64,000 nucleotides of DNA from Methylobacterium phyllostachyos (GCF_900103445.1 NZ_FNHS01000014.1:1-64000), one strand, 5' to 3'; numbered from the stretch's first letter, positions 52,058 to 61,047 are shown. Made by a program: numbers and translations. Notes: generated by a model not told the origin, from the letters alone.

Positions 52058-52195
52058 CCCTCTCCCGTGCGGGAGAGGGTTGGGGTGAGGGACGAGAAGT
52101 CCCAGGATCGAGCTCGGGATGCGTGTGCCGACGAGACGCGCTTCATCCTCAAAGTTCTCGACCCTCACCCTGTCCCTCTCCCGAATGGGAGAGGG
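52058..52195. repeat. Palindromic element between secD and secF
   Basis: Two blocks, 52058-52091 and 52162-52195, are inverted copies of each other with few differences, and each also folds on itself: CCCTCTCCCG/CGGGAGAGGG at 52058-52079 and CCCTCTCCC/GGGAGAGGG at 52174-52195. The 70 bases between are unrelated. The structure is typical of a dispersed palindromic repeat and shares no clear sequence with the gltI-gltJ element. Confidence 0.8.
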
Positions 52196-52246
52196 GACCC
52201 GCGCCCCGGTTTCTTGCGTCGCGGCTCCTGTAGAAGAGACACGACC

Positions 52247-53188
52247 ATGCGCCTGCTCCGCCTCTGGCCCGATGAATCGCATTTCGACTTCATGCGATTC
52301 CGGCGCTTCACCTTCCCGCTCTCGGCGGTGCTGTCGCTCGCCACGGTGGCGCTGTTCCTGACGATCGGCCTGAATTTCGGCATCGACTTCAAGGGCGGGA
52401 CCCTGGTCGAGCTGCAGGCGAAGTCCGGCACCGCGGATGTCGCGGCGATCCGCCATACGGCGGCGGGCTTCGGCTTCGGCGAGCCGGAGGTGCAGGAACT
52501 CGGCAACCAGGGCACCGTTCTAGTCCGCCTGCCGCTCCAGCCCGGCGAGCAGGGCCAGACCGCGGTGATGAACAAGGCCCACGCCGCCTTCGACACGGAT
52601 TATGACTTCCGCCGCACCGAGACCGTGGGGCCCCGCGTCTCCGGTGAGCTGGTCCAGTCCGGCACGCTTGGCGTCGTGCTCTCGGTTGTGGCGGTGCTGC
52701 TCTACCTCTGGTTCCGGTTCGAGCGGGAGCTGGCGCTGGGCGCCATCGTGGGCACGCTCCACGACATCGTGCTGACCGTCGGCGTGTTCATCATCACGCG
52801 GATCGAGTTCAACATGACCTCGATCGCGGCGATCCTCACCATCGTCGGCTACTCGCTGAACGAGACCGTGGTGGTGTTCGACCGGACCCGCGAGCTGATG
52901 CGCCGGTACAAGACCATTCCGACCGTCGACCTGCTCAACCTGTCGATCAACTCGACCATGTCGCGCACGGTCATGACCTCGATTTCGTCCGCCCTGTCGC
53001 TGCTGGCGCTGGTCCTGTTCGGCGGCGAGGCGATCAAGGGCTTCGCCACCGTGATGCTCTGCGGCGTCCTGATCTGCACCTACTCGGCGATCTTCATCTC
53101 GACTCCCGTGTTGATCTATTTGGGTCTGATGCTCTCCGGCGCCCGTGCGGCCTCGGAGCGCTCCGGCGTCCCGCAACCGGCGGAGTAG
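52247..53188 (+). CDS. secF: Protein translocase subunit SecF
   Basis: From MRLLRLWPDE the 313-residue product has six helices, the N-terminal GLNFGIDFKGGTLVELQAK and the SecF motif SIAAILTIVGYSLNETVVVFD. It forms the SecDF complex. The frame is open to 52067 through the palindromic element, which is not coding. The Mth938-like gene follows 13 bases on. Confidence 0.96.
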   Translation: MRLLRLWPDESHFDFMRFRRFTFPLSAVLSLATVALFLTIGLNFGIDFKGGTLVELQAKSGTADVAAIRHTAAGFGFGEPEVQELGNQGTVLVRLPLQPGEQGQTAVMNKAHAAFDTDYDFRRTETVGPRVSGELVQSGTLGVVLSVVAVLLYLWFRFERELALGAIVGTLHDIVLTVGVFIITRIEFNMTSIAAILTIVGYSLNETVVVFDRTRELMRRYKTIPTVDLLNLSINSTMSRTVMTSISSALSLLALVLFGGEAIKGFATVMLCGVLICTYSAIFISTPVLIYLGLMLSGARAASERSGVPQPAE

Positions 53189-53201
53189 TCGTTTTTCCGA
53201 G

Positions 53202-53600
53202 ATGGCCGATCAGCCGAATCCAAAGTCCTTTGAATCCGGCTTCGTGCCGGGGCGCCACATCATCGATACCTACGGCAATGGCGGTTTCCGCTTCGCCGGG
53301 ATGTCGCATCGCGGCTCGATCCTGATGCTGCCCTCGGGTGTCCGCGCCTGGGAGGTGACGGAACCTCGGGCGATCGACCGGACGGCGCTCCGCCCGGTCC
53401 AGGCCGAGGCCGCGGGAATCGAGCTGTTGCTGGTGGGCACCGGCCTCGACATCGCGGCGATCGACCCGGCCTTGCGCGGCTGGCTGAAGGATTTCGGCGT
53501 CGGGCTCGACGTGATGCAGACCGGCGCGGCGGCCCGCACCTACAACATCCTGGTGGCCGAGAACCGCAAGGTCGCCGCCGCCCTGATCGCGGTGGCCTGA
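53202..53600 (+). CDS. Mth938-domain (DUF498) protein
   Basis: The 132-residue product has the Mth938 fold motifs YGNGGFRFAGMSHRGSILML, a central ELLLVGTGLDIAAIDPALRG and VGLDVMQTGAAARTYNILVA. Family members in mitochondria (NDUFAF3) help assemble complex I. The ATG at 53202 is chosen; the gene overlaps the next by one base (TGATG). In alphaproteobacteria it regularly follows secF, as here. Confidence 0.9.
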   Translation: MADQPNPKSFESGFVPGRHIIDTYGNGGFRFAGMSHRGSILMLPSGVRAWEVTEPRAIDRTALRPVQAEAAGIELLLVGTGLDIAAIDPALRGWLKDFGVGLDVMQTGAAARTYNILVAENRKVAAALIAVA

Positions 53601-54478
53601 TGCCAGACGTCGAGGGCAAGTCGGCCGAGACCGGGCTCGCCTTCGCCCAGTCCCACTGCGAGGACCTGGTGCGGGCCGGCGATCCGGACCGCTACTACGC
53701 GGCCCTGTTCGCCCCGCCCGCCGCCCGCCCGCATCTTTTCGCGCTCTACGCCTTCTCGTTGACCATCGCGCGGGTGCGCGAGGCCGTCTCGGCCCCGATG
53801 GCCGGGGAGATCCGCCTGCAATGGTGGCGCGATGCCTTGCAGGGCGAGGCGCGGGGCGATGTCCGCGCCAACCCGGTTGCGGCCGCCCTGGAGGAGGCGA
53901 TCCGGGTGAACCGCCTCAGTCGCCAGCCCTTCGTCGACCTGATCGATGCCCGCGTCTTCGACCTCTACGAGGATCCGATGCCCCGGGTGAACGATCTGGA
54001 GGGCTATTGCGGCGAGACCGCCTCGGCGCTGTTCCGGCTGGCGAGCCTCGTGATCGGCAACGGCACGGAGCCGGGCGGCGCCGGGGCGGCGGGGCACGCT
54101 GGCGTTGCCTACGGCATCACTGGTCTGCTGCGCGCCCTGCCCTGGCACGCCCGTTCGGGCCAGGTCTACCTGCCGGCCGACATCCTCGGTCGCTACGGCG
54201 TCACCCGCGAGGATATCGTCACGGGCCGCGGCGGGCCGGGCCTGCTTCGCGCCTGCGCCGATCTGCGCGACCTCGCCCGGCAGCACCTGAAGGCCTTCGA
54301 GGCGGCACGCCCGACCATCGCACCCTCGGCCGGCGCCGCCTTCCTGCCGGTCGCCCTGGTGGAGCCCTACCTCGCCGCCATGGAGCGGGGGAGCTACGAC
54401 TCGCTCAACACGCTTGTCGAGATGCCGCGCTGGCGCCGCCTGTGGCGCCTGTGGCGGGCGGCGCGGCGGGTGGGGTGA
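53600..54478 (+). CDS. Squalene/phytoene synthase-fold protein (NDUFAF6-like)
   Basis: The 292-residue protein has the fold of squalene/phytoene synthases (RPHLFALYAFSLTIARVREA, IRLQWWRDALQGEA, YCGETASALFRLASLVIG) but lacks both aspartate-rich DxxxD motifs needed for prenyl-diphosphate binding, so it is unlikely to be a synthase. It resembles NDUFAF6, a complex I assembly factor, and its neighbour is the NDUFAF3-like protein, which strengthens that reading. The stop is followed by an RPE-type palindrome. Confidence 0.82.
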   Translation: MPDVEGKSAETGLAFAQSHCEDLVRAGDPDRYYAALFAPPAARPHLFALYAFSLTIARVREAVSAPMAGEIRLQWWRDALQGEARGDVRANPVAAALEEAIRVNRLSRQPFVDLIDARVFDLYEDPMPRVNDLEGYCGETASALFRLASLVIGNGTEPGGAGAAGHAGVAYGITGLLRALPWHARSGQVYLPADILGRYGVTREDIVTGRGGPGLLRACADLRDLARQHLKAFEAARPTIAPSAGAAFLPVALVEPYLAAMERGSYDSLNTLVEMPRWRRLWRLWRAARRVG

Positions 54479-54490
54479 GCGACTCCGTCC

Positions 54491-54582
54491 CGTCTTTGCG
54501 AGCGCAGCGAAGCAATCCAGACAGCGCGCCCTCCCCGTGATGTCGCGCATCCCCGGGTCGCTTCGCTGCGCTCGCGATGACG
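54491..54582. repeat. RPE-type palindromic repeat
   Basis: The left arm (TTGCGAGCGCAGCGAAGCA, about 54496-54514) and the right arm (TCGCTTCGCTGCGCTCGCGA, about 54558-54577) are largely complementary, and the outer bases CGTC/GACG also pair. This GCGAGCGCAGCGAAGCAATC type is a well-known dispersed repeat of alphaproteobacteria. It lies between two convergent genes and may serve as their common transcript end. Confidence 0.85.
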
Positions 54583-54627
54583 GTGCTGGCGATCGGTCAA
54601 GCCCGTTGGCTTGAGCACGGCTTGCTG

Positions 54628-55290
54628 TCAGAGAACCCGCGCCAGCCCCGGTACCAGCGCCGCGAGACGCACAGGCGCGTCCGGCTCCGCTTCGGCCTCC
54701 GGTGACGCCAGCACGGCGGCCCGGCAGAGCCCGTCACCGCTGAGGCCCGTCACCAGTCGCCCGCTGGGTTCGAGCGCGGCGCGCCAGTGCGGCGGGATCG
54801 CCTCCACGCTACCGTGGACGAGGATCCGGTCGAAGCCGCCATCCGGCAGCTCGGGTGCCAACCCGTCCGCCCGGACGACATGCGCCTCCGGCAGCGCGGC
54901 GAGCCGCCGCGTCGCCTCGACGGCGAGCGTGACCGAGCGCTCCAGGCTCAACACCGCGCTCGCCCCAAGCCGGGCGAGCAGCGCCGTGACGTAGCCCGAG
55001 CCGGTGCCGATCTCCAGGACGCGCTGGCCCGGCTCGACGCGCAGCAGCGCCAGCATCACCGCCACCGTGGACGGCGCCGTCATGGAGGCGCCGCAGGGCA
55101 GCGGCAGGGCGATGTCGCACCGGGCGTGCTCCCGGTACTGCGGCGGCGCGAAGGCCTCCCGCGGCACCTGCTCCATCGCCCGGAGCACCGCGGTGTCCCG
55201 CAGGCCCCGGCCCCGGAGCGCCATCACGAAGGCCGCGTTCCCGGCCGCCGCCTCCAGGCTGCCCAGATCGATCGACGTCCGTTCGATCAC
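54628..55290 (-). CDS. pcm: Protein-L-isoaspartate O-methyltransferase
   Basis: The enzyme repairs isoaspartyl residues in damaged proteins with SAM. The GTG at 55290 overlaps the surE stop (GTGA) and gives 220 residues. The SAM motif VLEIGTGSGYVTALLARLG, the substrate region YREHARCDIALPLPCG and the acidic ERSVTLAVEATR are visible. A third motif reads ILVHGSVEAIP. It is the last gene of serS-surE-pcm. Confidence 0.9.
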   Translation of the reverse strand: MIERTSIDLGSLEAAAGNAAFVMALRGRGLRDTAVLRAMEQVPREAFAPPQYREHARCDIALPLPCGASMTAPSTVAVMLALLRVEPGQRVLEIGTGSGYVTALLARLGASAVLSLERSVTLAVEATRRLAALPEAHVVRADGLAPELPDGGFDRILVHGSVEAIPPHWRAALEPSGRLVTGLSGDGLCRAAVLASPEAEAEPDAPVRLAALVPGLARVL

Positions 55291-56051
55291 TCGGCAAACG
55301 CCTGCGCGAAACGCGTCAGGGTCGGTTCGTCGGTGAGATCGAGGCGGAGCGGCGTCACCGAAATCCGCTTCTCGGCGATGGCCTTGAGGTCCGAGCCGTG
55401 GCCCGGCTCGAACCGGGCCTTGGCGAAGGCCAGCCAGAAATACGGGTTGCCGCGCCCGTCGACCCGCGCGTCGATCGACAGCAGCGCCTGATTGCGGAAG
55501 CCCTGCGCCGCCACCGCGATGCCCTGAACGTCGGCCGGCTCGCAATCGGGGAAATTCACGTTGATCAGGATGCCGGGCTCGATGCCCGTGTCCAGGATCT
55601 TTTGGATCACCTTCGGCCCGTGCGTCCGCGCGCAATCCCACTTGAGGGCGCCGCGCCCGCCCGCACCGTAGGCCTGGCTCAACGCGATGGAGCGGATGCC
55701 CAGGATCGTCCCCTCCATGGCGGCCGCGATCGTGCCGGAATAGGTCACGTCCTCGGCGACGTTCTGGCCGCGGTTGACCCCCGACAGGATGAGATCCGGC
55801 CCGTGATCGCCCAGGATGTGGCGCACGCCCAGGATCACGCAGTCGGACGGCGTGCCCTTCACGGCGAAGCGCTGCTCCGAGACCTGCCGCAGCCGCAGCG
55901 GATCGTTCAGCGAGAGCGAGTGCGATACGCCCGATTGATCGCTCTCCGGCGCCACCACCCAGACGTCGTCCGACAGGGCCCGGGCGATTTCTTCCAGGGT
56001 TGCGAGGCCCGGCGCGTGGATGCCGTCGTCGTTGGTGACCAGGATGCGCAT
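55287..56051 (-). CDS. surE: 5'/3'-nucleotidase SurE
   Basis: The 254-residue protein has the catalytic N-terminus MRILVTNDDGIHAPGL with metal-binding Asp-Asp, the GTPSDCVILGV and SGVNRGQNVAEDVTYSGTI motifs, and NVNFPDCEP. SurE removes phosphate from nucleotides and is stationary-phase related in E. coli. The ATG overlaps the serS stop by one base; its stop overlaps the pcm GTG. Confidence 0.96.
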   Translation of the reverse strand: MRILVTNDDGIHAPGLATLEEIARALSDDVWVVAPESDQSGVSHSLSLNDPLRLRQVSEQRFAVKGTPSDCVILGVRHILGDHGPDLILSGVNRGQNVAEDVTYSGTIAAAMEGTILGIRSIALSQAYGAGGRGALKWDCARTHGPKVIQKILDTGIEPGILINVNFPDCEPADVQGIAVAAQGFRNQALLSIDARVDGRGNPYFWLAFAKARFEPGHGSDLKAIAEKRISVTPLRLDLTDEPTLTRFAQAFAE

Positions 56052-57397
56052 CAGCGGGTGCCCTCGATCCGGTTGAGCCCGCCCATGTAGGGGTGGAGCA
56101 CCGACGGGACCGTGATGCTCCCATCCGGGTTCTGATAATTTTCCATCACGGCGATGAGCGCGCGGCCGACCGCCACGCCCGAGCCGTTGAGGGTGTGGAC
56201 ATAGGCCGGCTTGCCGTCCTTGCCCCGGTAGCGGGCGTTCATCCGCCGCGCCTGGAAGTCGCCGCAGACCGAGCACGAGGAAATCTCGCGGTGGGTGCGC
56301 TGCCCCGGCACCCAGACCTCGATGTCGTAGGTTTTCTGGGAGGCGAAGCCCATGTCGCCGGTGCACAGGGTCATCACCCGGTAGGGCAGATCCAGCTTCT
56401 TCAGGACGGCTTCCGCGCAGGTGAGCATCCGCTCGTGCTCGTTCGCGGATTCTTCGGGCGTCGTGATCGAGACCAGCTCGACCTTGTTGAATTGGTGCTG
56501 GCGCAGCATGCCGCGGGTGTCCCGCCCCGCCGCCCCGGCCTCGGCCCGGAAGCACGGGGTGAGCGCGGTGAAGCGCAGGGGAAGTTCCTCCTCGCGGAGG
56601 ATCGATTCGCGGACGAGGTTGGTCAGCGGCACCTCGGCGGTGGGGACGAGCCAGAAATGCTCGTCGCTGACTGGCGCCGACTCCGCTCCCGCTTGCCCCT
56701 GCAGCGCCTTGACGTAGTCCAGCCCTTTGAAGACCGAGAACTGGTCGTCCTCGAACTTCGGCAGCTGCGCCGTGCCGAACATGGCGGCGTCACGCACCAG
56801 AACCGGCGGCGCCACCTCCAGATACCCGTGCTCCTGCGTGTGCAGGTCGACCATGAATTGCCCGAGCGCCCGCTCCAGCCGGGCGAGCTGGCCCTTGAGC
56901 ACCACGAAGCGCGATCCGGACAGCTTGGCCGCCGCCTCGAAATCCATCAGGCTGGTGGCCTCACCGAGTTCGAAATGCTCCTTGCCCTCGGTCAGCCGCT
57001 CGCGGGTCGAGGCGTGGCTGCGATAGACGACGTTGCCGTGCTCGTCCGCGCCCTCCGGCACGTCGGCTTTCGGCCGGTTCGGGATCGCGGCGAGCCGGTC
57101 GGACAAAGCCTTGTCGGCCGCGTCCTGCGCGGCCTTCAGCTCCGGCTCGGCCGCCTTCAGCGCAGCGACCTCCGCCATCAGGGCGGCGGCGCGGTCCTCG
57201 TCCTTGGCCTTCTTGGCGCCGCCGATCTCCTTGGCGAGCGCGTTGCGCCGCTCCTGATTGGCCTGCGCGGCCGAGACCGACGATTTCCGCGCCTCGTCCA
57301 GGGCGATCAACTCGGCCGAGAGCGGCGCGAGGCCCCGGCGTTGGAGATCGCGGTCGAAGGCGTCCGGGTTCTCCCGGATGGCGCGGATGTCGTGCAT
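56051..57397 (-). CDS. serS: Seryl-tRNA synthetase
   Basis: The 448-residue class II synthetase starts with the tRNA-binding coiled-coil arm (MHDIRAIRENPDAFDRDL, then the Lys/Ala-rich coiled coil), followed by motif 2 (FRAEAGAAGRDTRGMLRQHQ) and motif 3 (GSGVAVGRALIAVMENYQ). It charges serine and selenocysteine tRNAs. It is the first gene of serS-surE-pcm. All motifs are intact. Confidence 0.97.
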   Translation of the reverse strand: MHDIRAIRENPDAFDRDLQRRGLAPLSAELIALDEARKSSVSAAQANQERRNALAKEIGGAKKAKDEDRAAALMAEVAALKAAEPELKAAQDAADKALSDRLAAIPNRPKADVPEGADEHGNVVYRSHASTRERLTEGKEHFELGEATSLMDFEAAAKLSGSRFVVLKGQLARLERALGQFMVDLHTQEHGYLEVAPPVLVRDAAMFGTAQLPKFEDDQFSVFKGLDYVKALQGQAGAESAPVSDEHFWLVPTAEVPLTNLVRESILREEELPLRFTALTPCFRAEAGAAGRDTRGMLRQHQFNKVELVSITTPEESANEHERMLTCAEAVLKKLDLPYRVMTLCTGDMGFASQKTYDIEVWVPGQRTHREISSCSVCGDFQARRMNARYRGKDGKPAYVHTLNGSGVAVGRALIAVMENYQNPDGSITVPSVLHPYMGGLNRIEGTR

Positions 57398-57481
57398 CGA
57401 GTCGGCTCGGGTCTTTCGCGCGGCGTCGGCGCGCGGGCTCCGCTTTGCCGCATCGCGTCCGGTGGGACAAGCGCGCGCCGG

Positions 57482-57844
57482 TCAGTCCTTCGGCGGCGCG
57501 AGCTTGAGCTGGTCGATCGCCCAGAGCCACGTCCTGTCCGCCTGCTCCCGGGCGACCTCCACCGAGAAGGCGCCCTTGGGCAGCCGGGCGAAGGTCATGG
57601 CGAGCGACCCATTGCGCAGGGGTGGCAGGGTCTCAGGCGCCGGGAAGTCGGATTTGCGCGCCAGCAGGTCGGTGTAGAAGCTGCGGATCTCGGTATGGCC
57701 GGTGGCCACCACGCGGCCGGCCGCCAGAATGGCATCCGGCTCGTATAGGGCGACGAGGCCTTCGACGTCGCCCGCATTGGCGCGCTGATTGAACAGGGTG
57801 GCGAGCGCTTCGGGGGTGCGGGCGGGCTCACGGGTTTCCGGCAT
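57482..57844 (-). CDS. SnoaL-like (NTF2-fold) protein
   Basis: The 120-residue product is a cone-shaped NTF2-like fold: RTPEALATLFNQRANAGDVE, GLVALYEPDAILAAGRVVAT, then TEIRSFYTDLLARKSDF and a C-terminal strand pair (WLWAIDQLKL). Such proteins are often small isomerases, hydrolases or ligand-binding domains; no catalytic pair can be assigned. It follows serS on the same strand with a gap of about 80 bases. The frame is open upstream to 59212 but is not supported beyond MPETREP. Confidence 0.8.
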   Translation of the reverse strand: MPETREPARTPEALATLFNQRANAGDVEGLVALYEPDAILAAGRVVATGHTEIRSFYTDLLARKSDFPAPETLPPLRNGSLAMTFARLPKGAFSVEVAREQADRTWLWAIDQLKLAPPKD

Positions 57845-57921
57845 GGCGTCTCCTCGTCCGGTTCGCGCGACCGGTTCGCCTTCAGGAATGCCCCGGGCGG
57901 CGGATCTTTCCGCGGGTGGGC

Positions 57922-58365
57922 TCATTTCAGGCGGGTTCCGTCCCCATCCGTCACCGAGACGGAGACCGGGATCCCGGCCTTCACACTCTCCGAGACGGTG
58001 CAGAACCGCTCGAACTGCTCCAGCACCCGGTCGATCCGCGGCATCTCGGCGGCGGCCGCGCCCAGGCCGATCCGCACGTCGATCCCGGTGATGCGCAGGC
58101 GCCCCTCGGCGTTGCGCTCCACCCGGCATTGCGCCTCGGCGCCGACGCCCCGCGCGTCCTGCCGGAACTTTCCGAGGGCGAAGACCAGGCTGGCGCAGAG
58201 GCAGTTCGCGACGCCCGAGATCAGGATCTGCTCGGGGAACGGCCCCGTTCCGCCACCGATTGGGGGCGCCTCGTCGGTGACGAGTTCCGGCAGCGCGGCG
58301 CCGAAATCGACGGTGAAGACGTAATCCGCAACCTGGGTGATCCGGATCGTCGGTCCCGCGTCCAT
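57922..58365 (-). CDS. OsmC-family protein
   Basis: The 147-residue product has the OsmC/Ohr fold with ILISGVANCLCASLVFALGK holding the conserved cysteine, and a C-terminal VSESVKAGIPVSV. In OsmC and Ohr the cysteine pair reduces organic hydroperoxides; here the second cysteine is probably CTVSE near residue 128. The start MDAGPTIRI at 58365 is used. A redox-protective role is inferred. It is divergent from the DUF815 ATPase gene. Confidence 0.82.
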   Translation of the reverse strand: MDAGPTIRITQVADYVFTVDFGAALPELVTDEAPPIGGGTGPFPEQILISGVANCLCASLVFALGKFRQDARGVGAEAQCRVERNAEGRLRITGIDVRIGLGAAAAEMPRIDRVLEQFERFCTVSESVKAGIPVSVSVTDGDGTRLK

Positions 58366-58525
58366 TTCTGCTCCCCGGCGGCGCGTCTCGCCCCCTGCGG
58401 GATGCAACGCCCGATCTGCGCGCCTGTTCGGTGGGTTGCGCCATGCATCCGCAACCGGGTGCTTTCCCGCGACGATCCCCGTAGAACCGGCCCCTCACAG
58501 CCGCGAACCCGAACCCCCCGAGCCG

Positions 58526-59401
58526 ATGACGAGCGCCCCGACCCTCGACGCCCTGATGCCCCTCCTGGAGCGCATCGCCACCGCGCTGGAGCGCGCCGCG
58601 CCCCCGGCCCCGCCGGCCTTCGATCCGAACGCCGCCGACGCCTTCCTGTGGGGCCCCGAGCGCCGGCTCACCCCGGTGCCCGAGGTGGCCCGCGTGGAGA
58701 TGAGGCTGCTCACCGGGATCGACCGGGCCCGCGACACCCTGGTGGAGAACACCGAGCGCTTCGCCCGCGGACTGCCGGCCAACAACGCCCTGCTGTGGGG
58801 CGCCCGTGGCATGGGCAAGTCGTCCCTCGTCAAGGCGGCCCACGCGGAGATCAACGCCCGCCGGCCCGCCGGATCGCTGCCGATGAAGCTCGTGGAGATC
58901 CACCGCGAGGACATCGAGGCCCTGCCCGACCTGATGGCCCTGCTGCGGCCGGATCCGCACCGCTGGCTCGTCTACTGTGACGACCTCTCGTTCGACGCCG
59001 ACGACACCTCCTACAAGTCGCTCAAGACCGCCCTCGACGGTGGCATCGAGGGGCGGCCCGGGAACGTCCTGTTCTACGCGACCTCCAACCGCCGCCATCT
59101 CCTCGCCCGCGACATGATGGAGAACGAGCGCTCGACCGCGATCAACCCCGGCGAGGCGGTCGAGGAGAAGGTCTCGCTCTCGGACCGGTTCGGCCTGTGG
59201 CTCGGCTTCCACAAGTGCAGCCAGGACGAGTATCTGGCGATGATCCGCGCCTATACGGAGCGTTACGGCCTCGACGTGCCGCCCGAGACGCTGCGGGCCG
59301 AAGCCCTCGAATGGGCCACCACCCGCGGCTCCCGCTCGGGCCGCACCGCGTTCCAGTTCATCCAGGATCTGGCGGGGCGGCTCGGCAAGACGCTGGATTG
59401 A
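58526..59401 (+). CDS. DUF815 AAA-type ATPase
   Basis: The 291-residue protein has Walker A WGARGMGKSSLV at about residues 91-102 and Walker B WLVYCDDLSFDADD. The blocks FARGLPANNALLWG and LFYATSNRRHLLARDMMEN are typical of DUF815 proteins. These are AAA ATPases of unknown role that in alphaproteobacteria often sit near yajC-secDF. Here it is 5 kb away from them on the plus strand. The ATG at 58526 gives the conserved N-terminus. Confidence 0.88.
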   Translation: MTSAPTLDALMPLLERIATALERAAPPAPPAFDPNAADAFLWGPERRLTPVPEVARVEMRLLTGIDRARDTLVENTERFARGLPANNALLWGARGMGKSSLVKAAHAEINARRPAGSLPMKLVEIHREDIEALPDLMALLRPDPHRWLVYCDDLSFDADDTSYKSLKTALDGGIEGRPGNVLFYATSNRRHLLARDMMENERSTAINPGEAVEEKVSLSDRFGLWLGFHKCSQDEYLAMIRAYTERYGLDVPPETLRAEALEWATTRGSRSGRTAFQFIQDLAGRLGKTLD

Positions 59402-59724
59402 TCGTCAATCCGATAGGGCCGACAGCCAGATCGTCCCTTGTCGCCCGATGACCGGGGCGGCAGCCCAAGGATGGCTGTCAGCGACGTTGCTCGCGCGCCC
59501 GCAGCCTGCCGGGTTTGTCGCCCGGGGCCGTGGCGTCGCGCAGGCCGTTCCGCCCCGCATCGCCGCCGCGATCCCGGCCCCCCGCGGCCCGGGGACGCTT
59601 GATCGATGACGGCCCGGGCGAATGGTGGAACCGAGGGCGCACTCAACCGGCGGCAGCTGTTGTCGGCGCGACCGGATGGACGCCGAGACCGACCCGGCGG
59701 CCGGCCCAGCGCCGCCAAATCCGG
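59402..59724. other. Intergenic stretch after the DUF815 gene
   Basis: The 323 bases between the convergent DUF815 and rfbH genes show no gene and no clear terminator. Several overlapping short frames on both strands look like chance openings of GC-rich DNA. Confidence 0.5.
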
Positions 59725-61047
59725 CTATCCGCCGGCGCGCAATTCTTCCGCCACCGCCTGAAGCATGTCCGCCATGTAGTCGAGCATGGGCTCCGTGAGG
59801 CCGGGCCAGACCCCGATCCAGAAGCTATCACGCATGATCTTGTCGGTATTCAGTAATTCACCGTGGGTACGGTAGGTCACGTCCCGGAAGGCGGGCTGCC
59901 GTGTGAGGTTTCCTGCGAACAGCAAACGAGTCCCGACACGCCTCTGCTCCAGGCGCGCAACGAGCGCGTTCCGATCGACGCCGGCCCCCTCCCGCACCGT
60001 GAGGAGATAGCCGAACCAGCTCGGCTCGGAACCGGGGGTCGCTTTAGGCAAATGAAAGATCTGGTCGAGCGCCCGTTCTCTCAGGCGTCGTTCGAGACCG
60101 GCGAAATTTTCCCGCCGCCGGGCCACGAAGTGGTCGAGCTTGGTCAGCTGGCTAACACCCAGAGCCGCCTGCATATCGCTGACCTTCAAATTGTAGCCGA
60201 TATGCGAATACGTATATTTGTGATCATAGCCGCGCGGCAGTTCGCCGAGGGTCCAGCCGAAGCGGTTGCCGCAGGTGTTGTCGGTTCCCGGCTTGCAATA
60301 ACAATCCCGGCCCCAGTCCCGGAACGACTCCGCGATCTTGGCGAGCGATCCGCGCTCCATCAGGACAGCCCCGCCCTCGCCGGTGGTGATGTGGTGGGCC
60401 GGGTAGAAGCTCAGGGTCGCGATCTCGCCGAAGGTGCCGACGCCCTGCCCTCCGATGCGGGCACCGAACGCGTCGCAGCAATCCTCGACCAGCCAGAGAC
60501 CGTGCCGGCGGCAGATCTCGGCGACCCGAACCACATCGAACGGGTTGCCGAGCGAGTGCGCGATCATGACGGCGCGGGTCTTGGGTGTCACCGCCGCTTC
60601 CAGCAGGTCGACGTTGACGTTGTGCGTCTCGACATCGACATCGACGAAGACGGGTATGCAGCCGTGCTGGACGATCGGCGCGACCGTGGTGGGGAAACCC
60701 GCCGCGACGGTGATCACCTCGTCCCCGGGCCGAAGACGGCGATCGCCGTGCTTCGGCGAGGTCAGCGCCGCGAAGGCCAGGAGATTCGCGGCCGAGCCCG
60801 AGACCGTCAGCCGGGCATGGCGCCGGCCGAAAACGGCCGCGAGCTCCCGCTCGAACCGGTCGGCGTAGCGACCGGCCGTCAGCCACATGTCGAGGGACGC
60901 GTCGATCAGATGGGCGCAATCCTCGGCGTCCATCACCTTCCCGGAGGGTGGGATGTAGGTTTCACCGGGCACGAAAGCCGGCGTCCCGCGGGCCTCGAAA
61001 TGCGTCCGCGCGAGGCTCAGGATTTCGGCGCGCAGGGTGTCGGTCAT
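59725..61047 (-). CDS. rfbH: CDP-4-keto-6-deoxyglucose-3-dehydrase (E1)
   Basis: The 440-residue protein is a DegT/DnrJ/EryC1/StrS-fold PMP enzyme that removes the 3-OH of CDP-4-keto-6-deoxyglucose. In place of the usual PLP lysine the active site reads SFYPAHHITTGEGG with histidines at 219-220, the mark of E1. Cysteines 249, 251 and 259 plus 190/191 match the [2Fe-2S] ligand spacing of the family. It needs an E3-type reductase, which is not in the window. The ATG at 61047 is chosen. Confidence 0.94.
   Translation of the reverse strand: MTDTLRAEILSLARTHFEARGTPAFVPGETYIPPSGKVMDAEDCAHLIDASLDMWLTAGRYADRFERELAAVFGRRHARLTVSGSAANLLAFAALTSPKHGDRRLRPGDEVITVAAGFPTTVAPIVQHGCIPVFVDVDVETHNVNVDLLEAAVTPKTRAVMIAHSLGNPFDVVRVAEICRRHGLWLVEDCCDAFGARIGGQGVGTFGEIATLSFYPAHHITTGEGGAVLMERGSLAKIAESFRDWGRDCYCKPGTDNTCGNRFGWTLGELPRGYDHKYTYSHIGYNLKVSDMQAALGVSQLTKLDHFVARRRENFAGLERRLRERALDQIFHLPKATPGSEPSWFGYLLTVREGAGVDRNALVARLEQRRVGTRLLFAGNLTRQPAFRDVTYRTHGELLNTDKIMRDSFWIGVWPGLTEPMLDYMADMLQAVAEELRAGG

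Noticed and set aside
48878..52456. Minus-strand open frame of 1192 codons
   Set aside because: Antisense to the alpha/beta hydrolase, yajC and secD, all well supported. It has no recognisable domain.
53600..54478. Phytoene or squalene synthase (carotenoid/hopanoid gene)
   Set aside because: The fold matches but both aspartate-rich substrate motifs are absent, and the neighbourhood is Sec/Mth938, not isoprenoid genes.
59515..59856. Plus-strand open frame after the DUF815 gene
   Set aside because: It runs antisense into the well-supported rfbH gene and has random-looking composition.
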